From the NCBI RefSeq assembly GCF_003011885.1, contig NZ_PXXO01000005.1, positions 119,027 through 183,026 of the forward strand: 64,000 bases of DNA, written 5' to 3'. Below are positions 34,675-42,489 of the stretch, in pieces (the first letter of the stretch is position 1; each line of letters begins with the position of its first letter). This stretch comes from Cyanobium usitatum str. Tous (GTDB lineage: Bacteria > Cyanobacteriota > Cyanobacteriia > PCC-6307 > Cyanobiaceae). Under the pieces are notes generated by a model. The model searched no databases, was not told where the DNA came from, and saw only the letters and a list, made by a program, of their open reading frames with translations. A program made the position numbers and the translations under genes.

Positions 34675-35997
34675 TTGGCGCAGGACATCCTGATCATCCT
34701 GCTGTTGATCGTGGCCAACGGTCTGTTCTCCGGCGCTGAAATCGCAATCATTTCGGCACGCCGTTATAGGCTGGAACAACTCTCCGAGAAGGGAGACCGC
34801 TCAGCCCGGGTGGCGCTGAGACTGGCCGAGTCTCCGAATCAGTTCCTGTCCACGGTTCAGATCGGCATCACCCTGATCGGCATCCTCACCGGTGCGGTCG
34901 GTGGTGCCACCGTTACTCGCCAGCTCGATTCCCTGCTGGATCGCCTGCCTGTGCTGGCGCCCTACAGCGAAGGGCTGAGCTTTGCGCTGGTGGTGGCCGT
35001 GATCACCTACCTATCGGTTGTAATCGGCGAGCTGGTGCCCAAGCGCCTGGCCCTGGCCAATCCAGAGCGTCTGGCCTGCGCCGTGGCACCCAGCATGCGC
35101 TGGCTGTCACGGGTTAGCGGTCCGGTTGTTCATCTGCTCAGCAATTCGACCGAAGCTTTGATGAAGCTGCTGGGGGTTTCCACCACCAGCGAACCTGACA
35201 TCACCGAGGACGAGATCAAGGCGATGATTCGTCAGGGTGCTGATTCGGGCGTCTTCGAAGAGGTCGAGCACGACATGGTTCAGCGCGTGCTGCGCCTTGG
35301 TGATCGCACCATCAAGACGTTGATGACCCCTCGCACTGACATCTGCTGGCTGAATGTCGAGGAGTCGCTGGAAACGAGCCTGCAGGAAATCCTCGAGAGC
35401 ACCCATTCCCGTTTTCCGGTGGCCAGGGGCACCCTCGATGACTGCTTGGGGGTGGTGCGGGTCCGCAACCTGTTGTCAGCAAAGATCACCGGCCAGTCGA
35501 TCAACCTCGAACAACTGATGCAGCCGCCACTGTTCATGGCCGAAAGCACCCGGGCTCTATCGGTCCTCGAGCAATTCAAGCGCACTGGTATTCACATCGC
35601 CCTGGTCACCGATGAGTTCGGCGGGATCGAGGGTCTTGTCACTCTCAATGACCTAATGGAGGGCATCGTTGGCGACCTGCCCTTGGTTGAAGATAAAGAC
35701 GGACCCATGGTGGTGACCCGCGAAGACGGATCGTTGCTTGTCGACGGCGGCCTGGATCTCGACGCTTTTGCTGAGCTGATCGACCAGGACATCTTCCGCA
35801 TTGATCAGAAGGGCCGCTATCACACCCTGGCCGGGTTTGTGATGCATGTGCTCGAGCGCATCCCCCGCGAAGCCGATCACTTCGAGTGGCAGGGCTACCG
35901 CTTCGAGGTGGTGGATATGGATGGCAAGCGGGTCGACAAGCTGCTGGTCTCGCCCATCAACAGGGATACCGGCAGGGTGATTTCCCCTTCTCCATAG
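34675..35997 (+). CDS. CNNM/CorC-HlyC-type membrane protein (hemolysin family)
   Basis: A 440-residue protein with the usual three parts: an N-terminal DUF21 transmembrane domain (LLLIVANGLFSGAEIAII, then QIGITLIGILTGAVGG and a VIGELVPKRLAL motif), a CBS pair (about 200-330; VMTPRTDI-like TLMTPRTDICWL and IALVTDEFGGIEGLVT), and a C-terminal CorC_HlyC domain (about 345-430). Members handle Mg2+ or Co2+ export or homeostasis; the haemolysin name is historical. The start is TTG at 34675, placing DUF21 at the N-terminus. A stand-alone rightward gene. Confidence 0.9.
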   Translation: MAQDILIILLLIVANGLFSGAEIAIISARRYRLEQLSEKGDRSARVALRLAESPNQFLSTVQIGITLIGILTGAVGGATVTRQLDSLLDRLPVLAPYSEGLSFALVVAVITYLSVVIGELVPKRLALANPERLACAVAPSMRWLSRVSGPVVHLLSNSTEALMKLLGVSTTSEPDITEDEIKAMIRQGADSGVFEEVEHDMVQRVLRLGDRTIKTLMTPRTDICWLNVEESLETSLQEILESTHSRFPVARGTLDDCLGVVRVRNLLSAKITGQSINLEQLMQPPLFMAESTRALSVLEQFKRTGIHIALVTDEFGGIEGLVTLNDLMEGIVGDLPLVEDKDGPMVVTREDGSLLVDGGLDLDAFAELIDQDIFRIDQKGRYHTLAGFVMHVLERIPREADHFEWQGYRFEVVDMDGKRVDKLLVSPINRDTGRVISPSP

Positions 35998-36003
35998 GGC
36001 TGC

Positions 36004-36387
36004 TCACCCCAGGTGATGCACCGCATGCACCACCACGCCAAATAGCCCTGAGCGATCAAAGACCTCCAGGTCCAAAGGAATTGCTGCCTCTCCTGGCCGC
36101 ACCGGCTCAAGTAACCACTGCTCCCCCTGGCGCAGCAGCGGCCGCAGCAGGAAGCTGCCCTGGTGGGCAACGACGACGACATGGCCGGAGCAGGGTTCCA
36201 CACTGCGGTCGATCACCACCAGGTCGCCGTCGTTGATCCCGTGCTGGCGCATGCCATTGCCGCTGGCCCGCATGTAGAAGGTGCAGACCGGGTTGGGAAT
36301 CAGGGCGGCCTGGAGATCCAAGCCCTCACCCAACGAGCCCGGGCAGAAGGGCACAGGCTCGCCAATGGGCAGGTCGGCCAACATCAA
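36004..36387 (-). CDS. UmuD-like S24 protein lacking the catalytic Ser-Lys pair
   Basis: A 127-residue protein of the LexA/UmuD fold: FYMRASGNGM, GINDGDLVVIDRS, GHVVVVAHQGSFLLRPL and a C-terminal LFGVVVHAVHHL that mirrors UmuD's end. In UmuD the nucleophile is the Ser of SGDSM and the general base is the Lys of FTVKKL; here they are Gly (SGNGM) and Arg (FLLRPL). Only about 41 residues precede the motif and no Cys-Gly cleavage site is visible, so the protein resembles already processed UmuD'. It could work as a constitutive Pol V accessory subunit, or be a relic. No umuC is adjacent. It converges on the CorC-type gene with a 6-base gap. Confidence 0.8.
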   Translation of the reverse strand: MMLADLPIGEPVPFCPGSLGEGLDLQAALIPNPVCTFYMRASGNGMRQHGINDGDLVVIDRSVEPCSGHVVVVAHQGSFLLRPLLRQGEQWLLEPVRPGEAAIPLDLEVFDRSGLFGVVVHAVHHLG

Positions 36388-36476
36388 GCGAGCGGCAGCA
36401 GTACGGCCGTTCTACTCCTGGTGAGGTGAGCTGGCCCGCGGCAGCGCCATCCGCATCGAGGCAGCGGAGGCGCTGC

Positions 36477-36839
36477 TCACTCCTCTTCTGTGCTGCCCAA
36501 AGGGATGAGCTTGATCTGCTTACGACCCAGCTTGATCTCGAACTCATCGCCTGGCTTGAGGTCGAGCAGGGCGGTGTAGGCCTTGCCCACCATGAGATTG
36601 CCGTTGAACTGGATCTTGGTCACGAAGCTGAGGCTGCGGCCACCCTTGCCACGGCCGGCGGTATCGGCACCAAGGTTTACCCCCTTAGCGCTGAGTAGGG
36701 CCTCATAGAAGGCGGTGAAGTTGAGGCGCTCGCCGCCGTCTTTCTTGGTGCTCACATAGCCGCACTCACGCACGAGATCTGACTTGGAGACATCGCCCAG
36801 CTCCTTGACCTTGGCGAGCAGTTCTGAACCGGTAATCAT
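36477..36839 (-). CDS. Cyanobacterial AbrB-family transcriptional regulator
   Basis: About 120 residues. The N-terminal part (ITGSELLAKVKELGDVSKSD, CGYVSTKKDGGERLNFTAF) is typical of cyanobacterial AbrB proteins. The C-terminal part, with SLSFVTKIQFNGNLMVGKAY and KPGDEFEIKLGRKQIKLIPL, forms the swapped-hairpin AbrB DNA-binding domain, which in cyanobacteria lies at the C-terminus. These regulators influence carbon/nitrogen metabolism and cell division. The ATG at 36837-36839 was preferred over one 27 bases upstream because a good promoter places the transcript start between them. Confidence 0.83.
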   Translation of the reverse strand: MITGSELLAKVKELGDVSKSDLVRECGYVSTKKDGGERLNFTAFYEALLSAKGVNLGADTAGRGKGGRSLSFVTKIQFNGNLMVGKAYTALLDLKPGDEFEIKLGRKQIKLIPLGSTEEE

Positions 36840-36861
36840 TTGATACTTGCGTGGTACCCAG

Positions 36862-36889
36862 AACATAACAAACCCACATGCTGTGTCAA
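36862..36889 (-). promoter_or_regulatory. Sigma70-type promoter of the AbrB gene
   Basis: On the minus strand TTGACA (36884-36889, a perfect -35) is followed after 16 bases by TATGTT (36862-36867, four of six matches to TATAAT). Transcription would begin near 36855, leaving a leader of about 16 bases. No Shine-Dalgarno sequence is visible, which is common in cyanobacteria. Confidence 0.55.
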
Positions 36890-36975
36890 TTCACTAAATC
36901 AATAGCCAAGCTTTTGCTTCTACTGGTTTCAGTGGCAACCATCAGCGCAGCTTCGCGATATTGCAAAGGTGATTG

Positions 36976-37095
36976 TCAGCGCAGGGATTCGCAGGCTTCT
37001 CCATCGCCATTGCCATCGAGATAGCTGTGCCCCTGGCGCCGCCGCTCCTGGGCTTTGGCATAGGAGCGCTGATCTCGCTGCAGCGCTAGCGGCGT
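36976..37095 (-). pseudogene. Excalibur calcium-binding tail split from the nuclease by frameshift
   Basis: In a frame different from the nuclease's, translation reads ALQRDQRSYAKAQERRRQGH then SYLDGNGDGEACESLR and stops at 36976-36978. DGNGDGEACE is the Excalibur motif (DxDxDGxxCE), which often forms the C-terminus of thermonuclease-like secreted proteins. The nuclease frame ends in TAG at 37086 exactly where this tail begins, so the two were originally one protein and a small indel near 37086-37100 separated them. Confidence 0.65.
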
Positions 37096-37577
37096 CCGCG
37101 GCGGAAGTCCCAGGGTCGGGTGATGCCGCCCTCCACTTGCCAGACCCCATATCGGCGCCGGCTGGCACGGTATTCGGCGTCCAGATACTCCTGGGCGTTA
37201 CACCCACTGAGGTACTGGCGGTAGGCGAAGGCCTGGCCGTCTTCCACCATCGCCAGGTTGATGTTGATCTCTGAGATCACCTCCGCCACCGAGCGGCCAT
37301 AGCGATCGGTGGTTTTGACCTCGAGCCCGATCTCCCGTCCGACAGGGAGCCGCTGCTGCAGGTAGCTGCGGGCCTGCTGGCCATACGTGCCTTGTGCCGT
37401 TTCCGGGGCGTCAATGCAGGCCAGCCTCACTGTCAGGGCTTTGCCGGCCTGGCGGACGCGGATGGTGTCGCCATCGCCAATGGAGAGCACCATGGCCGTA
37501 ACGCCCTGACCAGCAACACCAGCCGGCCAGGCAAGAGCCGTCAACGCCGCCACAACCAGCAATACCTTGCTTGCCAT
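37086..37577 (-). CDS. Secreted thermonuclease (SNase-like)
   Basis: About 163 residues with an N-terminal signal peptide (SKVLLVVAALTALAWPAGVAG) and one staphylococcal-nuclease domain. VLSIGDGDTIRV carries the calcium-binding Asp; VRLACIDAPET provides the catalytic Arg and Glu; TTDRYGRSVAEV provides the second Arg. It should cleave DNA or RNA outside the cytoplasm with Ca2+. The protein ends early at Arg-Arg-Gly-Arg-Arg because of a frameshift that removes an Excalibur tail (36976-37095). The catalytic domain itself appears complete. An alternative start lies 15 bases upstream. Confidence 0.85.
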   Translation of the reverse strand: MASKVLLVVAALTALAWPAGVAGQGVTAMVLSIGDGDTIRVRQAGKALTVRLACIDAPETAQGTYGQQARSYLQQRLPVGREIGLEVKTTDRYGRSVAEVISEININLAMVEDGQAFAYRQYLSGCNAQEYLDAEYRASRRRYGVWQVEGGITRPWDFRRGRR

Positions 37578-37679
37578 CGCTGGAGTTTGCACGGGCAGCC
37601 TTTCCCTGGGGCTTATGCATGGCCGCTGCGCTTCAACTACCGCTTCGCGGGCCTGCAGCCACCGGCTGGAATTGGGGCC

Positions 37680-37778
37680 ATGCCTGGCTTCCTGATCGCT
37701 CTGGTGGCGGTGCTCACCGGCATGACGATCTACGTGCTCAGCGGTCTGTTCTTCAGAGCTTTGCTTGCGGTGCCTTAG
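37680..37778 (+). CDS. Possible 32-residue single-span membrane peptide
   Basis: ATG at 37680 to TAG at 37776-37778 encodes MPGFLIALVAVLTGMTIY followed by VLSGLFFRALLAVP, one long hydrophobic helix. Short single-span peptides are common in cyanobacterial photosynthetic complexes, but this does not match one I know. It overlaps the convergent CDF gene's stop by 4 bases. No Shine-Dalgarno sequence is clear. Confidence 0.28.
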   Translation: MPGFLIALVAVLTGMTIYVLSGLFFRALLAVP

Positions 37779-38683
37779 CCCTGCTCCCAGCGGAAGCCTT
37801 GATCTTCCCAGGCTTTCGGATCTTCGATCGGCTCGAGATGAGTGAACACATGGGTGCGGGTTAAGGCTGATGCCACCTTTTGCTCCAGCTGCTCACAGAG
37901 GTCGTGGCCTGCTTGCACGCTCCATCGACCAGGCACGAGCACGTGGAACGACACGAAGCGACGGGAACCAGCCACGCGGGTGCGCAGCGCATGGAATTGG
38001 ATCTCGTCTGTTTCACAGCTGGCCAGCAGATCTTCGAGAACCTGTTGCTCTGGATCGGACAGGGAGCGATCCAGCAGGCCGGAGGCGGTTTCGTGAAACA
38101 GCTTCCAGCCAGTGACGACGATGTTCAGCGCCACGGCGATCGCAATCAGGGGGTCGAGAATCGTCAGGCCGGTGAGCTTCACCAGGCCGATGCCCAGAAC
38201 CACACCGAGGGAGGTCCAGACGTCGGTGAGCAGATGGTGGGCATCGGCGCGCAGGGTGATCGAATCAAAGCGGCGCGAGGCTTTCAACAGCACCCAGGCC
38301 ACCAGACCATTCAGCGCGGTTGCCAGCAGGGAAATGACCAGGCCGATGCCCAGCTGCTCGAGCGGTTGGGGCTGATGCAAGCGGCCGATGGCTGTGTGCA
38401 TGATGGCGAGGGCTGCCACCACGATCAGCACACTTTCCAGGCCGCTGGAGAAGTATTCGGCCTTGAAGTGGCCGTAGGGGTGACTGCGATCGGCAGGTTT
38501 CGCCGCGAGGGTGAGCGCCCAGATCGCGCCAAGGGCTGCGACCAGGTTCACGCCCGACTCCATGGCATCGGAGAGCAGGCCCACCGACCCGGTCAGGCGC
38601 CAGGCCAGCGTTTTCAGCACGATCGTCGCGACCGCTGCTGCCGTGGACAGCAGCATGTAGGCGCGAGGCGAGGCGAAGACCAT
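37775..38683 (-). CDS. Cation diffusion facilitator (CDF) transporter
   Basis: A 302-residue protein with six spans and a C-terminal cytosolic domain. The second span holds GLLSDAMESGVNLVAALGA (acidic metal ligands), the loop has HPYGHFKAEYFSS typical of the family, and span five holds ADAHHLLTDVWTSLGVVLG (the HxxxD site). The C-terminal ferredoxin-like domain ends in HVFTHLEPIED, with metal-binding His. It exports Zn2+, Mn2+, Fe2+ or similar in exchange for protons; the metal cannot be fixed from the sequence. Confidence 0.9.
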   Translation of the reverse strand: MVFASPRAYMLLSTAAAVATIVLKTLAWRLTGSVGLLSDAMESGVNLVAALGAIWALTLAAKPADRSHPYGHFKAEYFSSGLESVLIVVAALAIMHTAIGRLHQPQPLEQLGIGLVISLLATALNGLVAWVLLKASRRFDSITLRADAHHLLTDVWTSLGVVLGIGLVKLTGLTILDPLIAIAVALNIVVTGWKLFHETASGLLDRSLSDPEQQVLEDLLASCETDEIQFHALRTRVAGSRRFVSFHVLVPGRWSVQAGHDLCEQLEQKVASALTRTHVFTHLEPIEDPKAWEDQGFRWEQG

Positions 38684-38800
38684 GGGCGCGGGAAGTGCTC
38701 TATCAGCTAAGCCAGTGTTGGTGATGGCGGACCAGAGTGCTTGTCGTGGCGGCGACGGAAGGCGGATTCCGATTTGATCAGCCTTTGCCCTATTCGAGCG

Positions 38801-38974
38801 CTAACTGGCCAAGGCAATAAGGAAGGCCACCTCCGGCGCCCAGCCCCGCTGACGCACCAGGTCGCCAATCCAGCCCTGGCAGTGGCTGGTGAGCAGCGGA
38901 ATGCAGTTTTCGCCGGCGTCGAGACGAAACCACTGGCAGGTCATGCAGACCTGGCTGCTGCGACTGAATAGCAA
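38801..38974 (-). CDS. Small Cys-containing protein, probably an internally deleted relic
   Basis: Leftward from a TTG at 38972-38974, 57 residues: VCMTCQWFRLDAGENCIPLL, then TSHCQGWIGDLVRQRGWAPE and a hydrophobic end. The CxxCxWF-x-x-DAGEN-x-IPLLT pattern belongs to a family of about 70-residue picocyanobacterial proteins sometimes mislabelled galactose oxidase. Compared with that family as I recall it, about 15 residues are missing after IPLLT. A second, more truncated copy is at 40640-40730. The start is uncertain, and the gene may be non-functional. Confidence 0.4.
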   Translation of the reverse strand: MLFSRSSQVCMTCQWFRLDAGENCIPLLTSHCQGWIGDLVRQRGWAPEVAFLIALAS

Positions 38975-39099
38975 TACCTCACAATCGAGTCAGGGCTGAG
39001 GCTGGCAGTTATTGCTGAGCCCTGCCCTTCATCCCATGGTGGCTGAGGTCCACTTGGGACCATCTGGGCTGACACTCCTTGATGAACTAGATCCGCTGA

Positions 39100-40197
39100 T
39101 CAACAGGCAGTTTTTTCTATGACCACGCGATGAAGATCGGCCTCATTCTGCTTAAAGAAGAGCCAGGCAAACGGTAAGAATGTCATGTAACGGTTGTAAA
39201 CCTCTAGACCTACCAAAGCCAGAGCTTTGTCCTGATTTGCTACCAAACGGTCATACCAAGCCCTCAGCGTTGGCTTGTAATCGTGGATGGAATCATGAGT
39301 GATCCTGAATCCTGCAGCCTCAGCAGCCTCGATATGGATGCGATGCATCGATAACATGCTACCAGGGAAAAATAACTCAAGAACTGCAACAGATATCGGA
39401 CAGGGATCAGATCTATAGGAGAAGAACTGGTGCACAGCCAGTCCTCCCGGCGCAAGCGCATCATAGGTTTTCTGATATAGATTTGCTAGCTCAGCCGGCC
39501 TCACATGCTCTAGCGAGCCAATGGAATAGATACGATCATATGGCGCGCCTTCAAATGGCTCAGTGATGAAATCAGAAAGTGAAACACTCAAGCCCCGTTG
39601 TTGCTGATCAAAAGTTAGTTGCTCCTGCGACAACGTAAGGCCAATCAATTCGCCGCTGTGCCCTGTTTCTCGAAGATATCTGAGCATCGATCCCCAGCCG
39701 CAGCCAAGATCCAGAACTTTTTCATCCCCAGATAACCTCAAGAGCCCGCGGATAAACCCTGCCTTGTGGACTTGTGCTTCTTCCAGTGTTTCTTGTTTAT
39801 TCCAAAAATCGGCAGCCGTATAGAACCTATATTTCTTATCCAGGAATAACGCATAGAACTCATTGGATACATCGTAATGGGCCTCGATGCCACTGGCGTG
39901 ATCCTGCTCTAGCATCGCATCCAAATAGGCTTTTCGCTTCCACCTAGGTGGATAGGCCCTCATTATTCCTTCTAGCCACTGTGGCTTGGGATCAGTCCAA
40001 TATTTCCAGTTCTCGAGCGGAACTAGTGGCTTAGGTGAATGTATTCGATGATTTGCAAGTGCGTAGAGTGGGCCATGGCTTATCAGCTCTGATGTAAATC
40101 TTTGCAGCCTTCCGGTTTCAGCAATTGGGCTACTAATGCGATGCTCTATATCAAATGAGGGGTAAATCTGCGCCTGCCCAGTCATGCGTATTGCCAT
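39100..40197 (-). CDS. Cyclopropane-fatty-acid-synthase-like methyltransferase
   Basis: A 365-residue class I SAM-dependent methyltransferase. ASGIEAHYDVSNEFYALFLD (about 100-119) is the CFA-synthase-type lipid/substrate motif. VLDLGCGWGSMLRYL (about 161-175) is SAM motif I, GLTLSQEQ (about 187-194) follows, and YDRIYSIGSLEHV (about 224-236) is motif IV. The C-terminus keeps RAWYDRLVAN typical of the family. Base composition is clearly AT-richer than its neighbours and it is flanked by two copies of one decayed small gene, both signs of acquisition by transfer. The methyl acceptor is unknown; unsaturated acyl chains are the family standard. Confidence 0.87.
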   Translation of the reverse strand: MAIRMTGQAQIYPSFDIEHRISSPIAETGRLQRFTSELISHGPLYALANHRIHSPKPLVPLENWKYWTDPKPQWLEGIMRAYPPRWKRKAYLDAMLEQDHASGIEAHYDVSNEFYALFLDKKYRFYTAADFWNKQETLEEAQVHKAGFIRGLLRLSGDEKVLDLGCGWGSMLRYLRETGHSGELIGLTLSQEQLTFDQQQRGLSVSLSDFITEPFEGAPYDRIYSIGSLEHVRPAELANLYQKTYDALAPGGLAVHQFFSYRSDPCPISVAVLELFFPGSMLSMHRIHIEAAEAAGFRITHDSIHDYKPTLRAWYDRLVANQDKALALVGLEVYNRYMTFLPFAWLFFKQNEADLHRVVIEKTAC

Positions 40198-40639
40198 TCA
40201 TTGCATAATTAACGTAGCAATTTGATCGGGACTATCGGATTTTGCCGCACATCTGCCTCCTATTCGCTGAATCCGCCGCAATAGTGGAGCGCCTACCTGC
40301 AGAGGCGGATGCACCGTCGCCTCTAACTCCTGGCGGTTCAATGCCTGTTCATCCCTTCACAACAAACCCAGGCCACTTATTCAGTTGACATCTTCTTGTC
40401 CACATTGCAAGTTCAGTGATCCGGCGAGTGGGGATCAGTTCTTTTCAGCCGCGCCAAGTGGGCAACCGGTCACAGATAAGTGTGCCACGGTTCCGCCTAA
40501 GGGCTTTCGGCGTGACAACAACAACCCGCTCAGCGGCGAGGCTGGGCAAAGTTAACGTACCAGGCTATATCTACTTATCAAGTATGGCGAGACCAATGCA
40601 GTAAATACGGTGACGTGCCCCCATTTGCTTCTCCAGTGC
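40198..40639. other. AT-richer intergenic region without a recognisable gene
   Basis: The part nearest 40200 (TTGCATAATTAACGTAGC) probably contains the methyltransferase promoter. The rest has only short frames lacking family features. Positions 40430-40560 have a coding-like composition but multiple stops in every frame, so they may be an old relic. Confidence 0.4.
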
Positions 40640-40730
40640 TTATGAGAGTTGGCAGGTGACCAGCGGAATGCGGTTTTCGCCGGCGTCGAGATGAAACCAC
40701 TGGCAGGAGAAGCTGCCGCCGCACTTGTCT
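40640..40730 (-). pseudogene. Truncated second copy of the small Cys-containing gene
   Basis: Leftward translation reads KCGGSFSCQWFHLDAGENRI then PLVTCQLS and TAA (40640-40642). It matches CMTCQWFRLDAGENCIPLLT encoded at 38801-38974, with about 50 bases of near-identical DNA (40655-40705 versus 38890-38940). It lacks the C-terminal half and any start codon. Confidence 0.55.
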
Positions 40731-40781
40731 AGCCTTCATAAAGCTCCCCAGAGGCCATCAGCCAAGCCCCTTTCAGCAGCT

Positions 40782-41468
40782 CTATGGCCAGGCCGTCAAG
40801 GCAGAAACATCCCGAATAATCCAAAGCAGGAGTACGGATATCAACGCACCGAAGTAGCACCAGACCGAAGTGAAGGCATGCTGAAAGGCCAGCTGGGAAA
40901 CGGCAAAGGAAACGGCCAGAGCCACTCCCAGTAAGCGGAGCCTCCGGTAGGGATGAAGCAGCAGAGGAAGGCAGATGATCAGGGCATAGAGCAGTGTGAT
41001 GGCCAAATGTTCATTCAGAGCCGTCAAGGGTGGTTTCGCTTGGTAATCAATGGAACCGATGCGCACGATCGGGTTGATTAGGCCTGTATCGAATAGGAGT
41101 GGTAACCACAGACTTGCGCCCAGCAAGGCGCCAAGGCCCCACAGCGATCGGAACAGGAGCCTTTGCCATAGAGCCAGGTGGCCTGCCGCCAGACGAAGAG
41201 CGCACCAGGGGATCCAGACGGGCCAGAGCGCAAACGCGAAGCCCAGGTAGGCCAGCGAGACCCAGTGCAGCCCCGAGGAAGGAGCGGGAGAATCCAGGAG
41301 CAGCCAGACAACTCCCTCCAACGCCTGCTGGGTGGCGAAAAGCAGCGGCATCAATGCCAGCGGCTGCCAACGTTTTGCGTCCAGACGTCGGGCCATCGTG
41401 AGGCTCACGATCCCCACTGGGGCAAGGCCCATGGCCGTGACGAAGCTGGCTGTCGCCGAAAAACACAT
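40782..41468 (-). CDS. DUF6629 family membrane protein
   Basis: A 228-residue protein with about seven hydrophobic spans. The N-terminus MCFSATASFVTAMGLAPVGI is the defining start of DUF6629, and ATQQALEGVVWLLLD is the second conserved block. An Asn-Glu-His in the loop (ALNEHLAIT) and a C-terminal SVWCYFGALISVLLLW block are also typical. The function is unknown. The start is fixed by the family's invariant MCFSA. Confidence 0.83.
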   Translation of the reverse strand: MCFSATASFVTAMGLAPVGIVSLTMARRLDAKRWQPLALMPLLFATQQALEGVVWLLLDSPAPSSGLHWVSLAYLGFAFALWPVWIPWCALRLAAGHLALWQRLLFRSLWGLGALLGASLWLPLLFDTGLINPIVRIGSIDYQAKPPLTALNEHLAITLLYALIICLPLLLHPYRRLRLLGVALAVSFAVSQLAFQHAFTSVWCYFGALISVLLLWIIRDVSALTAWP

Positions 41469-41784
41469 GTCCCCCCACGCGTGGTTCGGGGACCTACTGG
41501 CGATGCTCAGGCCCTTTGTAGTTAAGGATGGCAGGCTTTCTTATTCGGCAACGGCCTTTGGTACGGATGTTTGCGGTATCAGGCCTGGCCCTCAAATTGC
41601 AGGAGCGGTCTCCCGGCCAGTTTTCTTGGTGCTAAAAGCTGATCTGGAGGACTGTGTCTTAGGGAGCCTGGCTCCCTCAAGGTGCTTTTAGCACCCTGAG
41701 AGATCCCAAGCGGTTGTCATGAGCTCATCAGAGCTGGAGCGCTTGGTAGCCGAAGCAGAAGCGCAACAGCTCCCTAGATGACGT
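41469..41784. other. Intergenic region holding a nested inverted repeat
   Basis: No gene is recognisable. The notable content is the nested inverted repeat at 41628-41695, described separately. The part near 41470-41530 should contain the DUF6629 promoter. Confidence 0.5.
41628..41695. repeat. Nested inverted repeat
   Basis: Outer arms GGTGCTAAAAGC (41628-41639) and GCTTTTAGCACC (41684-41695) are perfect 12-base complements. Between them lies a second hairpin, AGGGAGC (41661-41667), CTG loop, GCTCCCT (41671-41677). It lies downstream of the leftward pirin gene. No T-run follows on either strand, so it is not a classical terminator; it may protect a 3' end, be an attachment site or be a small mobile remnant. 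Confidence 0.75.
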
Positions 41785-42489
41785 TCAACACAATTCAAAG
41801 AGCAGCAGGTCTGCTCCACCTGACCCTGCAGTGAAGGCCTCCAGCTTGCCGGCGTCGTAGCCCAGACCATCACCCTGCTGCAGGGGATGGTCATTGGCCT
41901 CCCCTGCCCCATCAATCAGCTGGATCCAGCCCTGGCGGCCTGTGCCAAGGGCCAGGCTGAGCGTCTCGCCTGCACCGGGCTGAGCCCGCCAGAGGCGCAC
42001 CGGCCGGTGGATCGCCATGGCGCCATCGGCCTGCTCGGGATCCAGCAGGGGAGCCCAGCCGGGACCGATGGCGAAGGGTTTCTGCTCGTAGGCCGGGGGG
42101 ATGCCGGTGCTACTGGGCACGATCCAGATCTGCAGCAGCCGGCAGGGCTTATCGCCCTGATTGATCTCGCTGTGCACCACACCGGTGCCTGCGCTCATGC
42201 GCTGCACCTCGCCGGCGCGCAGCACCTCGGCGTGGCCCATCGAGTCGCAATGGTTGAGCTGGCCCTCCACCATCACGGTCACGATCTCCATATCGCGGTG
42301 GGGGTGCATGCCGAAGCCTTTGCCGGCGGCGATCGTGTCGTCGTTGATCACCCGCAGCGGCCCATAGCCCATCCAGGCAGGGTCGTAATGACTTGAAAAG
42401 GAAAAGCTGTGCCAGCTGTCGAGCCAGTCGAGCTGGCTGTGGAAACGCTCGGATGCCGGGCGAAATACCAGGCCTGAAGAGGTGGTCAT
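41785..42489 (-). CDS. Pirin family protein
   Basis: A 234-residue bicupin. The metal site of the N-terminal cupin is complete: GFGMHPHRDMEIVTVMVEG (first two His) and MSAGTGVVHSEIN (third His and Glu). The C-terminal cupin has LWRAQPGAGETLSLAL and LLFEL. Pirins bind Fe and act as quercetinase-like enzymes or redox-responsive regulators. It is the last gene of a leftward operon: its ATG overlaps the TGA of the FMN reductase gene by four bases. Confidence 0.92.
   Translation of the reverse strand: MTTSSGLVFRPASERFHSQLDWLDSWHSFSFSSHYDPAWMGYGPLRVINDDTIAAGKGFGMHPHRDMEIVTVMVEGQLNHCDSMGHAEVLRAGEVQRMSAGTGVVHSEINQGDKPCRLLQIWIVPSSTGIPPAYEQKPFAIGPGWAPLLDPEQADGAMAIHRPVRLWRAQPGAGETLSLALGTGRQGWIQLIDGAGEANDHPLQQGDGLGYDAGKLEAFTAGSGGADLLLFELC

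Noticed and set aside
41785..42489. Forward open frames opposite pirin
   Set aside because: Pirin's metal-binding motifs on the minus strand are complete.
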